Assembly: GCA_035690065.1 (NCBI GenBank)
Contig: DASSKW010000083.1
Location: forward strand, 1 to 8,918
Origin: DASSKW01 sp035690065
Lineage (GTDB): Bacteria; Pseudomonadota; Gammaproteobacteria; Natronospirales; REEB76
Reading direction: 5' to 3'
Length of the DNA: 8,918 bases
Below are positions 1-7,113 of the stretch, one piece after another. The position numbers and the translations under genes were made by a program. A model generated the notes under the pieces. That model was not told the origin of the DNA, searched no databases, and worked only from the letters and a program-made list of their open reading frames with translations. Numbering within the stretch: the first letter of the stretch is position 1; each line of letters opens with the position of its first letter.

Positions 1-28
1 CGTCAATCTTGAGCGCGAGTTGCGGCAT
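1..28 (-). CDS. arnD: ArnD-like 4-deoxy-4-formamido-L-arabinose-phosphoundecaprenol deformylase, N-terminal end only
   Basis: Only the first nine codons lie in the window, reading MPQLALKID, with the gene running off the left edge. E. coli ArnD begins MTKVGLRIDVD, and the hydrophobic stretch plus K/R-I-D matches the first strand of the NodB-type polysaccharide deacetylase fold, whose early Asp helps bind the metal. ArnD removes the formyl group from undecaprenyl phosphate-L-Ara4FN before transfer to lipid A. The start follows the upstream stop by five bases and has a G-rich stretch (GCGGGGG) a short way upstream, inside the end of the preceding gene. Position at the end of an otherwise complete arn set is the main support. 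With so few residues the call is an inference from context plus a short match. Confidence 0.62.
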
Positions 29-33
29 GCGGG

Positions 34-1095
34 TCAGCCCCCGCTGCTGTTTTCTTCCACCAGCCGGCGGGCTACAGTCACATCGCCCTTGTAAAACTCG
101 AAGATCTTGCGCAGCGCCATCTTCATGTCGATGTGCGGTTCCCAGCCGAGTTCCTTGCGGGTGTGTTCGACGCTCGGCAGGCGGTTCTCGACATCCTGAT
201 ACCCCTTGCCATAATAGTCGTCCGCCTTGACGTCCATCAGTTTCACTTTCCTGGCGTTATCACGATACTCGGGAATATCGGAAGCGATCGCCAGCATCAT
301 GTCAGCCAGCTCCTTCACGGAATGACTGTTCTTGGGATTGCCGATGTTGTAGATGCGTTTGTCGGCCACGCCATCCTTGTTCTCGATGATCTTCATCAAG
401 GCATCGATGCCGTCATCCACGTAGGTGTAAGCACGCTTGCGAACGCCGCCATCCACCAGCTTGATGGTCTCGCCACGCACGATATGACCGAGGAACTGCG
501 TGACCACACGCGAGCTGCCTTCTTTCGGCGTGTAGATCGAATCCAGTCCCGGCCCGATCCAGTTGAACGGCCGGAACAGCGTGTAAGCCAGGCCCTCTTT
601 CTCTCCATACGCCCAGATGATCCGGTCCATGAGCTGCTTGGAGCAGGAATAGATCCAGCGCGGTTTGTTAATCGGCCCCAGGATCAGTTCCGACGTGTAG
701 GGATCGAAGCCGTCGTCACGGCACATGCCGTACACTTCCGAGGTCGATGGGAACAACACGCGCTTCTTGTATTTCACGCAGTACCGTACGATCGGCAGGT
801 TGGCCTCGAAATCCAGTTCAAATACCCGCAACGGATCTTTCACGTACGTCGCCGGGGTCGCGATCGCCACCAGCGGCAGCACCACGTCGCATTTGCGCAC
901 ATGGTATTCGACCCATTCCTTGTTGATGGTGATGTCGCCCTCGAAGAAATGGAAGCGCGGGTTGCCCATCAGGTCGCTGACCCGTTCCGAGAACATGTCC
1001 ATGCCGAACACTTCCCAGTCGGTCGTGTCGATGATGCGTTTGCTCAGATGATGGCCGATGAAACCGTTGACACCCAGAATCAATACCTTCTTCAC
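34..1095 (-). CDS. arnA (C-terminal domain): UDP-glucuronate decarboxylase / UDP-4-keto-pentose synthase (stand-alone ArnA dehydrogenase domain)
   Basis: This 353-aa short-chain dehydrogenase/epimerase-type protein oxidatively decarboxylates UDP-glucuronate to UDP-4-keto-pentose (UDP-Ara4O), the committed step of L-Ara4N synthesis. It matches the C-terminal half of E. coli ArnA along its length. The NAD-binding motif GVNGFIG is at residues 8-14. Catalytic residues are visible: Ser119-Glu120 in PSTSEVYG, Tyr149 and Lys153 in YSCSK, and Arg305 in DVENR, corresponding to E. coli ArnA S433/E434, Y463/K467 and R619. In E. coli this domain is fused behind the formyltransferase; here it is a separate gene with a GTG start whose first base lies four bases from the end of the upstream gene (GTGA overlap). 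The single-domain form resembles Ralstonia U4kpxs, which is reported also to make UDP-xylose, so that side activity is possible. Context favours the lipid A role. Confidence 0.95.
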   Translation of the reverse strand: MKKVLILGVNGFIGHHLSKRIIDTTDWEVFGMDMFSERVSDLMGNPRFHFFEGDITINKEWVEYHVRKCDVVLPLVAIATPATYVKDPLRVFELDFEANLPIVRYCVKYKKRVLFPSTSEVYGMCRDDGFDPYTSELILGPINKPRWIYSCSKQLMDRIIWAYGEKEGLAYTLFRPFNWIGPGLDSIYTPKEGSSRVVTQFLGHIVRGETIKLVDGGVRKRAYTYVDDGIDALMKIIENKDGVADKRIYNIGNPKNSHSVKELADMMLAIASDIPEYRDNARKVKLMDVKADDYYGKGYQDVENRLPSVEHTRKELGWEPHIDMKMALRKIFEFYKGDVTVARRLVEENSSGG

Positions 1096-2021
1096 GCGTG
1101 ATCTCCCAGAGCTAGGGGCGAGGTTCCGTGATGCGTCATGAATTGCATCGCATCCATCACTTTGCCGTCAGATTCAAGTTGCAATATCTCGATACGTTTG
1201 CCGTCGCCGCAGTCCGCATAACAGCGCCCGGCTTCCGCATACAGGCTTGGCTGCGGATGCCGTGCCGCTTCCGCCGCATAATGACTGCGCAGCATCTTGA
1301 GCGGGCGACCAGCCGCACTACTGAATGCACCCGGATACGGTGGCGCCACCGCCCGGATCAGATTATGGACCGCCTGGGCGGACTGCCGCCAATCGATGCG
1401 GCCATCCTCCGGGCGTCGCCGGCCATAATAGCTGCCGGCTTTCAGATCGAGTGGCACTCGCGGCGCAGCACCCTGCGTCAGTCCCGGCAGAGCGCGCACC
1501 ATCACCGTCTCGGCAGCCACCGTCACCTTGTCGAACACCTGTGCGGCGGTATCGTCCGGCAGGATCGGTACTGCCTGCTGATCCACCAGATCGCCGGCAT
1601 CCGGCTTGATCTCCATATAGTGGAGGCTGGCACCGGTCTCGTGTTCGCCATGCAACACCGCCCAGTTCACCGGCACCCGACCGCGATATTTCGGCAGCAA
1701 GGAACCGTGCATGTTCAGTGCACCGCGCTTCGGGATCCCGAGTAATGGTGCCTTGAGCATGAAGCGGTAATAGAACGAGAACAGGAAATCCGGTTCGAGT
1801 GCTGCGACCTGTGCCACGAATTTATCGGAATTCGGATCATCCGGCAGCGCCACCGGAATGCGATGCAGTTCGGCGAGCCGCTGCACGCTGTCGAACCAGA
1901 TGTTTTCATTGGGATCATCCGCGTGTGTGACCACGAGCTTGACTTGCACACCCCGCGCGAGCAGGGCCGAGAGACAACGGACCCCGACGTTGTGATAAGC
2001 GAATACTACAGCGCTGGTCAC
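1092..2021 (-). CDS. arnA (N-terminal domain): UDP-L-Ara4N formyltransferase (stand-alone ArnA N-terminal domain)
   Basis: This 309-aa protein transfers a formyl group from N10-formyltetrahydrofolate to UDP-L-Ara4N, giving UDP-L-Ara4FN, the form accepted by ArnC. It aligns with the first ~300 residues of E. coli ArnA: VVFAYHNVG at residues 5-13, FSFYYR at 81-86, NMHGSLLPKYRGR at 103-115. The catalytic triad of the family is present as Asn103, His105 and Asp141 (in KPDAGD), equivalent to E. coli N102, H104 and D140. Residues from about 205 form the smaller FMT C-terminal-like domain (RAVAPPYPGAF at 223-233). Length equals one ArnA half, so it is a complete single-domain enzyme and not a truncation. 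It starts with GTG, overlapping the arnC stop as GTGA, with only a weak GAGAAA upstream, so translation is probably coupled to arnC. Confidence 0.94.
   Translation of the reverse strand: MTSAVVFAYHNVGVRCLSALLARGVQVKLVVTHADDPNENIWFDSVQRLAELHRIPVALPDDPNSDKFVAQVAALEPDFLFSFYYRFMLKAPLLGIPKRGALNMHGSLLPKYRGRVPVNWAVLHGEHETGASLHYMEIKPDAGDLVDQQAVPILPDDTAAQVFDKVTVAAETVMVRALPGLTQGAAPRVPLDLKAGSYYGRRRPEDGRIDWRQSAQAVHNLIRAVAPPYPGAFSSAAGRPLKMLRSHYAAEAARHPQPSLYAEAGRCYADCGDGKRIEILQLESDGKVMDAMQFMTHHGTSPLALGDHA
1103..1107 (-). promoter_or_regulatory. Ribosome binding site for the GTG-started decarboxylase gene
   Basis: Read on the minus strand this is GGGAG, seven bases before the GTG codon at 1095-1093, inside the last codons of the formyltransferase gene. 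It supports the GTG start, which also puts the Rossmann strand KKVLILG at the very N-terminus as the family requires. Confidence 0.65.
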
Positions 2022-2974
2022 TTGGTTTTTTTCTCGATAATCGCCCGGATCAGGAAGCGTGGCCGGCGCTGGACTTCCTGATAGATGCGGCCTACGTATT
2101 CACCCAGCAAACCGATACCGAACAGCAGGATGCCGATGAAGAAGAACACGACGGCGAACAATGTAAACACGCCCTGCACCGTGCCTTGTGGATACAATAT
2201 CCGGTAGATCATCAGGTACAGGAACAACAGGACCGAACCAGTCGCGATGATCACGCCGAACAGCGAGAATATCTGCAGCGGCACCACCGAGAAGCCAGTC
2301 ACCAGATCGAAATTGAGCCGGATCAGTCTGTACAGCGAATACTTGGATTCGCCGGCCTCACGCTCGTTATGCTCGACCGTCACTTCCGTAGGACGCAGGG
2401 AATACAGATAAGCCAGCGCCGGGATGAAGGTATTGATCTCGCTGGTATTGTTGATGGCGTCCACTACATGTCGAGCGTAGGCGCGCAACATGCAGCCCTG
2501 GTCGGTCATCTTCACCTTGGTGATGCGCTCGCGCAACCGGTTCATCAATCGTGATGCATAGGTGCGCCACCATACGTCCTGGCGTTTGCGACGGATGGTC
2601 CCGACGTAGTCGTAACCTTCGTCCATCCTGGCCAGCAGCGTCGCGATCTCTTCAGGTGGATTCTGCAGGTCAGCGTCGAGCGTCACCACGATCTCGCCTC
2701 TGGCCGCACTGAATCCCGCCAGGATCGCGGCATGCTGACCGAAATTGCTCTGTAACAGCACCACCCGCGTCACATCCTGCCGTTGGTCGAACTGTTCGCG
2801 CAGCATGGCGGCAGAGCGATCCGCACTGCCATCATCGACGAACAGGATCTCATAGGGACGCTTGAGCGCATCCAGTGCCGGATACAGGCGTGCGAACAAT
2901 ACCGGTAGCGATTCCTGTTCGTTATAGATTGGAATCACCACGGAGACCAGTGCCGTATTCTGTTCTTGTGCCAT
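2018..2974 (-). CDS. arnC: Undecaprenyl-phosphate 4-deoxy-4-formamido-L-arabinose transferase
   Basis: This is a 318-aa GT2-family glycosyltransferase that moves L-Ara4FN from UDP onto undecaprenyl phosphate at the cytoplasmic face of the inner membrane. Visible motifs are SVVIPIYNEQESLP (11-24), VDDGS (46-50), the metal/nucleotide-binding TLDADLQNPPEE (98-109, DAD at 100-102), QGCMLRAY (159-166) and EREAGESKYS (204-213), all matching E. coli ArnC in order and spacing. Two C-terminal membrane helices lie at about 231-257 and 269-292, followed by the basic tail GEYVGRIYQEVQRRPRF. An ATG eight codons further upstream (2998) would overlap arnB but has no ribosome binding site. The start at 2974 has a strong GGAGAAGG and was chosen. 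It follows arnB by 16 bases. Confidence 0.95.
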   Translation of the reverse strand: MAQEQNTALVSVVIPIYNEQESLPVLFARLYPALDALKRPYEILFVDDGSADRSAAMLREQFDQRQDVTRVVLLQSNFGQHAAILAGFSAARGEIVVTLDADLQNPPEEIATLLARMDEGYDYVGTIRRKRQDVWWRTYASRLMNRLRERITKVKMTDQGCMLRAYARHVVDAINNTSEINTFIPALAYLYSLRPTEVTVEHNEREAGESKYSLYRLIRLNFDLVTGFSVVPLQIFSLFGVIIATGSVLLFLYLMIYRILYPQGTVQGVFTLFAVVFFFIGILLFGIGLLGEYVGRIYQEVQRRPRFLIRAIIEKKTK

Positions 2975-2976
2975 GA

Positions 2977-2984
2977 CCTTCTCC
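2977..2984 (-). promoter_or_regulatory. Ribosome binding site that fixes the arnC start
   Basis: On the minus strand this reads GGAGAAGG, with GGAG six bases from the ATG at 2974-2972. It decides between that ATG and an in-frame ATG at 2998, which has no Shine-Dalgarno sequence. Confidence 0.7.
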
Positions 2985-2990
2985 GGACCT

Positions 2991-4112
2991 TCAACCATTC
3001 AGACAGTCGGATAATACAGCGCAAACCCGGTCCACTTCTTCCAGCATCATGCCGGGGAACAACGGCAATGTCACGGTTTCGAGACCGATCCGTTCCGCAT
3101 TCGGGAACTGCCCTTCCCTGTATCCGATGTCCCGATAGAGCGTGAACTGGTTGAGCGCCTGGTAATGGATACCGACGCCGATGCCACGCTCATGCATGCG
3201 TTGCTTGAGGGTGTTGCGATCCGGACACTTTGGGTTGTAACCCGGCAGCAAGGTGAACATATGCCAGCTGTGACCTGCGTCACCGCGCGCCGGCAACACG
3301 CCCAGCTTGTCGCCCTCCAGCAGCTCAAAATAGCGGTAGGCAAGCTGCCGGCGCTTGTCGTTGAATCCGTCCAACCGCTTGAGCTGTTCGATACCGATCC
3401 GTGCTGCCACGTCGGTCATGTTGTGCTTGCTGGCAGGACGCGTCACATCCAGGGTGCCGTCCGGGAATTTGGTGATGCCATGGAAGCGCAGGATCTCGAG
3501 TTGCTTCGCTTCCGCTTCGTCCGCGACCGAGATCGCACCGCCTTCGATAGTCGTCAGGTTCTTGTTGGCATGGAAACTGAACACCACGATGTCGCCGAAG
3601 GAACCGATCTTGCGACCTTTGTATGATGTACCGATGGCCTGCGCCGCATCCTCGATGACGCGCAACTTGTGCTGCTTCGCCAGCGCATAGACAGCATCCA
3701 TGTCCACCGCCAGCCCGTTCAGGTGTACCGGCATGATCGCCCGCGTCTTCGACGTGATCGCGGCAGCGACCTGATCCAGCAGCAGACTGCGCGAGCGCAG
3801 ATCCACGTCCACCAGCACCGGCTTCGCGCCCAGCCGCAGCACGACATTGGCCGTCGCCGCGAACGTCATCGCCGGTACGATCACTTCATCGCCGGGTTTG
3901 ATGCCCGCCACCACCAGCGCTTCTTCCAGGGCGCCGGTCGCATGCAGGAAAGTTAGTACCTGACGCTTGCCGCCCAGATAGGCCGCGAGATCCTGCTCGA
4001 ATTGCGCCACCATCGGTCCGGTGGTGATCCAGCCGGAGCGCAATACTTCGGCTACGCCTTCGATGGTTTCCGCATCGAGCGTTGGGCGTGTGAATGGCAA
4101 ATAGTTACTCAT
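2991..4112 (-). CDS. arnB: UDP-4-amino-4-deoxy-L-arabinose aminotransferase
   Basis: This 373-aa fold-type I PLP enzyme of the DegT/DnrJ/EryC1/StrS family transfers an amino group from glutamate to UDP-4-keto-pentose, giving UDP-L-Ara4N. The N-terminus SNYLPFTRPTLDAE followed by SGWITTGP (26-33) is diagnostic of ArnB (E. coli SEFLPFSRPAMG, SGWITTGP). The PLP Schiff-base lysine is Lys184 in SFHANKNLTT, the ring-contacting Asp is Asp155 in EDAAQAIG, and the substrate-loop motif HYQALNQF (317-324) and terminal LPLFPGM (349-355) are present. An open frame extends 16 codons further upstream, but the family start at MSNYLPF fits conserved length. It lies 16 bases after the arnE/F-like stop, with purine-rich AGGATCGAGAG in the gap and the end of that gene. 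Confidence 0.95.
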   Translation of the reverse strand: MSNYLPFTRPTLDAETIEGVAEVLRSGWITTGPMVAQFEQDLAAYLGGKRQVLTFLHATGALEEALVVAGIKPGDEVIVPAMTFAATANVVLRLGAKPVLVDVDLRSRSLLLDQVAAAITSKTRAIMPVHLNGLAVDMDAVYALAKQHKLRVIEDAAQAIGTSYKGRKIGSFGDIVVFSFHANKNLTTIEGGAISVADEAEAKQLEILRFHGITKFPDGTLDVTRPASKHNMTDVAARIGIEQLKRLDGFNDKRRQLAYRYFELLEGDKLGVLPARGDAGHSWHMFTLLPGYNPKCPDRNTLKQRMHERGIGVGIHYQALNQFTLYRDIGYREGQFPNAERIGLETVTLPLFPGMMLEEVDRVCAVLSDCLNG

Positions 4113-4128
4113 TTTTACTCTCGATCCT

Positions 4129-4500
4129 TCAGCTCCGCGCCACCAAGTAAACACCAACAATGATGACAGCTATTCCGGTAATGCGTATCGCGCTCAGCGA
4201 TTCGCCCATCAGCCACCACGCCGCAACTGCAGTCACCACGTAACCCAGCGACAACATCGGATACGCGATGCTGACCTGTACGCGTGACAAGGCCAGTATC
4301 CAGACCACCACGCTGATCACATAGCAGGTCAGCCCACCGAGGATGTGCGGCTCGAACGCCAGCTTCCAGCCAGCAGACAGGATCGTATTCAGGGTCAGTT
4401 TTATCTCGCCGACCCGAGTCACGCCGGCTTTGAGTAATAACTGAGCCGCGGCATTCAACATCACGCCGGTCAATACCAGCAGAAAGCTGACCAGATTCAT
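4129..4500 (-). CDS. arnE-like: ArnE/ArnF-like SMR-family undecaprenyl-phosphate-L-Ara4N flippase subunit
   Basis: This 123-aa small multidrug resistance-type membrane protein is predicted to flip undecaprenyl phosphate-L-Ara4N from the cytoplasmic to the periplasmic side. Four hydrophobic helices are seen at about 4-26, 36-71 (interrupted by a short polar part, best helix 53-71), 76-98 and 105-121. The early NAAAQLLLKAG (16-26) and late SLGYVVTAVAAWWLMGESLS plus IAVIIVGVYLV are typical of EamA/SMR half-transporters. Its ATG overlaps the arnT stop as ATGA. Enterobacteria carry two subunits, ArnE (about 111 aa) and ArnF (about 128 aa); only one gene is present between arnT and arnB here, so a homodimer is likely unless a partner is encoded elsewhere. 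An upstream in-frame extension would lie inside arnT and is not credible. Confidence 0.88.
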   Translation of the reverse strand: MNLVSFLLVLTGVMLNAAAQLLLKAGVTRVGEIKLTLNTILSAGWKLAFEPHILGGLTCYVISVVVWILALSRVQVSIAYPMLSLGYVVTAVAAWWLMGESLSAIRITGIAVIIVGVYLVARS

Positions 4501-6152
4501 GGTTTCTCCACGATCACACGCGCGGGATCCTGCGCGATGACCTTCATGGGCAGGCCCTGTTTGAGCAGGGTTTGATAAGTATCCGTCGGCATCACCGCCA
4601 ACGCCCTGGCATCCTGTTGCCAACGTTTGGTAAACGTATCGAGATCGGGAACCCATTTATCCGGTTCACGCTGGATACCAAATGCCAATTCGCCCTGATA
4701 GGCGACCAGCGTCAACGTCCTGCGCAGATAGAACGGCAGCGACTGCTGGTAATCATCCACGCTGTAAAACGGGATGTTCGCTGTATCACGATCACCAAGC
4801 TGCTTCACCAGTGAATGTCCCGAATACACCGGTGACAAGACCTGAGCGCCACTGGTGATGATCTGCAAGCTGATGAACATCCCTGCGGCCAGCAGACCGA
4901 CAGCGATGCAAGGGCATCGGTAATAAGCCAGTATGAACGCTGCACCTGCGGTCAACAGCAATAATCCACACCCCGCCACCAGCCACGGCAGGAATGCCTT
5001 GTACAGATCCAGCGTCACACCCCCGCCATCGTGTTTCAGCATCGGCGCCAGCCACAGGGTCGTGATCGCCATCACCACACACAATGCAGCACTGATGAGG
5101 ATATCGCTCTTGCGCAACTTGCCCAATTCACGTCCGACCAGCAACGCCAGCGCCGGGAAGATCGGCAGGATGTAACTGCCGAGTTTGGAATCGGAAAGCG
5201 AAAAAAATACGAAGATGAATCCGACCCATATCCACATGAACAGAACCGGGTCGAACTCGCTGCTGCCTTTGGCCTGTAGCGCATGCTTACCGGAACCCGC
5301 CACGGCCCGCACGAATTGTGGCCACCACGGCAACACGCCCGCAATCAGGATCGGGATGAAATACCACCAGGCCCCCGGCCGATGTGCCACCGGCGTCAGA
5401 AAGCGTTCGAAGTGTTCGAATATGAAAAAGTGGTAGGCGAAATCCGGATTACGGATGCTGACCAGCACGAACCACGGCGCCGCGATGACCAGGAAGATCA
5501 GCAAACCACCGTAATAATGCAGTTGCTTCCAGCGTTTCCAGTCACGGGCGACAAGCGTGTACAGCACGAACACCGCGCCCGGCAGCACCACCGCTTCCAG
5601 ACCCTTGCTCAACATCCCGAGTGCAGCCGCCGCCCAGGCGACATACATCCAGTTACGCCGTGCGCGGATATCTTCCTTGTCCGCCGCCTGCATCGCCAGC
5701 AGGAACGCAAACAACGTCGCGCTCATGAAGAAACTCACGCCCATGTCGAGCGTGTTGAAATGCCCCATGATCACGTAATAGAAACTGCTGGCCAGGATGA
5801 TCGCGGCAGCCCATGCGGTCCTGCGATCAAACAGGCGCCAGCCCACCCAGGCAGTCAACAACACACCGAGGAACCCGGTCAGTGCCGTCCACAACCGCGA
5901 GGTCCAGTTGGATTCGCCGAATACCGCGTAGGTCGCAGCGGTCGCCCAATATTGCAGGGCCGGTTTCTCGAAATACTTGAGCCCATCCAGGCGGGGCGTC
6001 ACCCAGTCACCGCTGGCCAGCATCTCGCGCGGGATCTCGGCGTAACGGCCTTCGTCGGTCTGGAACAGGTCCCGGTACTGGAGATTGGCGAACCACAGCA
6101 GCGCAAAACACGCCGCTGCCAGAAACGCCAGGGTACGCGGAGAACTGGACAT
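4497..6152 (-). CDS. arnT: Undecaprenyl phosphate-L-Ara4N:lipid A aminoarabinosyltransferase
   Basis: This 551-aa GT-C (PMT/GT83 family) integral membrane enzyme transfers L-Ara4N from undecaprenyl phosphate to the lipid A phosphates at the periplasmic side; E. coli ArnT has 550 residues. After a first helix (about 8-24) comes the large catalytic periplasmic loop with TDEGRYAEIPREML (32-45, acidic pair Asp33-Glu34) and YFEKPALQYW (60-69, Glu62), the two best conserved family motifs. About twelve further hydrophobic segments follow, with SKGLEAVVLPG and HFFIFEHFERF in the middle, then a soluble C-terminal part of about 120 residues with DDYQQSLPFYLRR, as in ArnT homologues. It is the first gene of the operon, unlike E. 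coli where arnT is fifth. The start has GGAAC nearby as a modest ribosome binding site. Confidence 0.95.
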   Translation of the reverse strand: MSSSPRTLAFLAAACFALLWFANLQYRDLFQTDEGRYAEIPREMLASGDWVTPRLDGLKYFEKPALQYWATAATYAVFGESNWTSRLWTALTGFLGVLLTAWVGWRLFDRRTAWAAAIILASSFYYVIMGHFNTLDMGVSFFMSATLFAFLLAMQAADKEDIRARRNWMYVAWAAAALGMLSKGLEAVVLPGAVFVLYTLVARDWKRWKQLHYYGGLLIFLVIAAPWFVLVSIRNPDFAYHFFIFEHFERFLTPVAHRPGAWWYFIPILIAGVLPWWPQFVRAVAGSGKHALQAKGSSEFDPVLFMWIWVGFIFVFFSLSDSKLGSYILPIFPALALLVGRELGKLRKSDILISAALCVVMAITTLWLAPMLKHDGGGVTLDLYKAFLPWLVAGCGLLLLTAGAAFILAYYRCPCIAVGLLAAGMFISLQIITSGAQVLSPVYSGHSLVKQLGDRDTANIPFYSVDDYQQSLPFYLRRTLTLVAYQGELAFGIQREPDKWVPDLDTFTKRWQQDARALAVMPTDTYQTLLKQGLPMKVIAQDPARVIVEKP

Positions 6153-6277
6153 GCTGTTCCGGTCGGATTGGGTGGTCGTTATGAAGCTGCGCAGTATATA
6201 CGAAGAGTCCCGGCGGCGTCCCTAAGCACCGGATTCTGTACGGAATTTCATGCAGTTATACCCATCGCCGAGCCCGT
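6153..6277. other. Spacer between the arn operon and the nudix-hslR cluster
   Basis: This 125-base non-coding stretch is the only gap between the two gene clusters. It contains the candidate arnT promoter. I see no strong hairpin plus T-run after the Nudix stop, so read-through from the upstream cluster into arnT is possible. Confidence 0.6.
6193..6222 (-). promoter_or_regulatory. Candidate promoter of the arn operon
   Basis: On the minus strand a -10 hexamer TATACT (6198-6193) is preceded, after 18 bases, by a weak -35 GGGACG (6222-6217). Initiation near 6186 would leave a leader of about 35 bases before arnT. I looked for a PmrA-type CTTAA direct repeat and did not find a convincing one, so control by a PmrAB-like system is not shown by sequence. 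Confidence 0.33.
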
Positions 6278-6718
6278 TCACACGCGCAGCGGCGCCACCC
6301 TCCCGGTCTCGCGATAGCGCCGGTAATCGGACAGGATCAAGGCGTGATCGAAAGCCAACTGCGGCAGTTTCAGCGCATCAACCAGCATCACCTGGCCCGC
6401 ATCATCCCCCGCCTGGGGTTCGCCCTCTGCCTCCGCCACATACACCGCACTCACCGTATGCCCACGGTTATCGCGCGCAGGATCGGAATAACACCCGAGC
6501 AAGACCTTGAGCCGGACCCGCAGGCCGGTCTCTTCCAGGGCTTCGCGCACCGCAGCGTGTTCCAGTGTCTCGCCGACATCCACGAACCCGCCCGGCAAGG
6601 CCCAGCCCGGGGGCGGATTGCGCCGTTCGATCAGCAGGATGGGCCGCTCCGGCCGATCCACCAGTTCGATGATGATGTCCGCGGCAAGTGCAGGGGTGAC
6701 GGGACGACCGGAATTCAT
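6278..6718 (-). CDS. Nudix hydrolase, possibly ADP-ribose pyrophosphatase-like
   Basis: This 146-aa protein carries a perfect Nudix box: Gly44, Glu50, Arg58-Glu59, Glu62-Glu63 and Gly65 in the spacing Gx5Ex7REUxEExGU, with the acidic residues that bind Mg2+ in nucleoside diphosphate-X hydrolysis. The flanking NPPPGWALPGGFVDVGE and, 15 residues after the box, SDPARDNRGHTVS are common in ADP-ribose pyrophosphatase-like members, where a proline in that position has been used as a substrate marker. The substrate is an inference; dGTP-type or other nucleotide substrates are not excluded. The ATG overlaps the hslR stop as ATGA, so it is coupled to that gene. No signal peptide or membrane segment is seen, so it is cytoplasmic. 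Confidence 0.9.
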   Translation of the reverse strand: MNSGRPVTPALAADIIIELVDRPERPILLIERRNPPPGWALPGGFVDVGETLEHAAVREALEETGLRVRLKVLLGCYSDPARDNRGHTVSAVYVAEAEGEPQAGDDAGQVMLVDALKLPQLAFDHALILSDYRRYRETGRVAPLRV

Positions 6719-7113
6719 TGCGAGTCACCTCTTTCTTTAAATCGGTGGATCAGCCGCCGGGTCCGCTTGTCCGGCCGCCCCGGAGTCATCGGAGTCGCCA
6801 GCATCGCGACCTTGCGCAGCGCCGCCTCGTGCGCCCGACGCTCGCGACTGGCATCGGTCTCTTCATATAAGGTCTGTGCCACGCTCGCCGGACCCCGCGT
6901 TTCCGAAAGCGCGAGCACGGTTATTTCGTATCGCTCAGTCCCGCGGGTGATCTCAAGCCGGTCGTCGATTCGCAGTTCGTGCGCAGGCTTGGCACGCACG
7001 TCGTTCACATGCACCTTGCCGCCATTCACCGCAACCGTCGCCAACGAGCGAGTCTTGAAAAAGCGGGCAGCCCAAAGCCATTTGTCGAGGCGTATGTGCT
7101 TAAGCGAAGTCAT
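6715..7113 (-). CDS. hslR: Hsp15, ribosome-associated S4-domain heat shock protein
   Basis: This 132-aa protein matches E. coli Hsp15 (133 aa) from end to end. The S4 RNA-binding domain covers about residues 6-60, with the family hallmark RLDKWLWAARFFKTRSLA (8-25) and GGKVHVND (31-38). The conserved charged tail includes ARRL-equivalent RRAHEAALRKVAM and RPDKRTRRLIHRFKERGDS (113-131). Hsp15 binds free 50S subunits that still carry a nascent chain on tRNA and helps recycle them after heat shock. The start overlaps the stop of the small upstream gene by one base (TGATG) and the end overlaps the Nudix start (ATGA), so all three are probably co-translated. Heat-shock promoter elements are not evident directly upstream, since the region is coding. 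Confidence 0.93.
   Translation of the reverse strand: MTSLKHIRLDKWLWAARFFKTRSLATVAVNGGKVHVNDVRAKPAHELRIDDRLEITRGTERYEITVLALSETRGPASVAQTLYEETDASRERRAHEAALRKVAMLATPMTPGRPDKRTRRLIHRFKERGDSQ

Noticed and set aside
133..1101. A 322-codon open frame on the plus strand opposite the decarboxylase gene
   Set aside because: It is an antisense shadow of a GC-rich gene with intact catalytic motifs; composition is His/Val/Arg-rich and without family likeness.
2975..2998. Longer arnC beginning with MVEGPEKV
   Set aside because: No ribosome binding site precedes it, while the downstream ATG has an excellent GGAG six bases away; ArnC homologues have no conserved residues there.
3924..3956. Possible local frameshift in arnB, where LTFLHATGALEEA replaces the usual SSATAG-like motif
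   Set aside because: The segment aligns without gaps to E. coli ArnB up to GDEVI, keeping the Ala-Thr pair; only the neighbouring serines differ, so it is substitution and not a frameshift.
4501..4656. Upstream extension of the ArnE/F-like protein to 175 aa
   Set aside because: The extra 52 residues lie wholly within arnT in another frame and are polar and unlike any transporter; the ATG at 4500 overlaps the arnT stop as expected for coupled genes.
5283..6317. A 344-codon open frame on the plus strand, antisense to arnT
   Set aside because: It mirrors the arnT coding strand, is very rich in Arg, His, Pro and Gln, has no recognisable domain, and arnT is a clear full-length family member.
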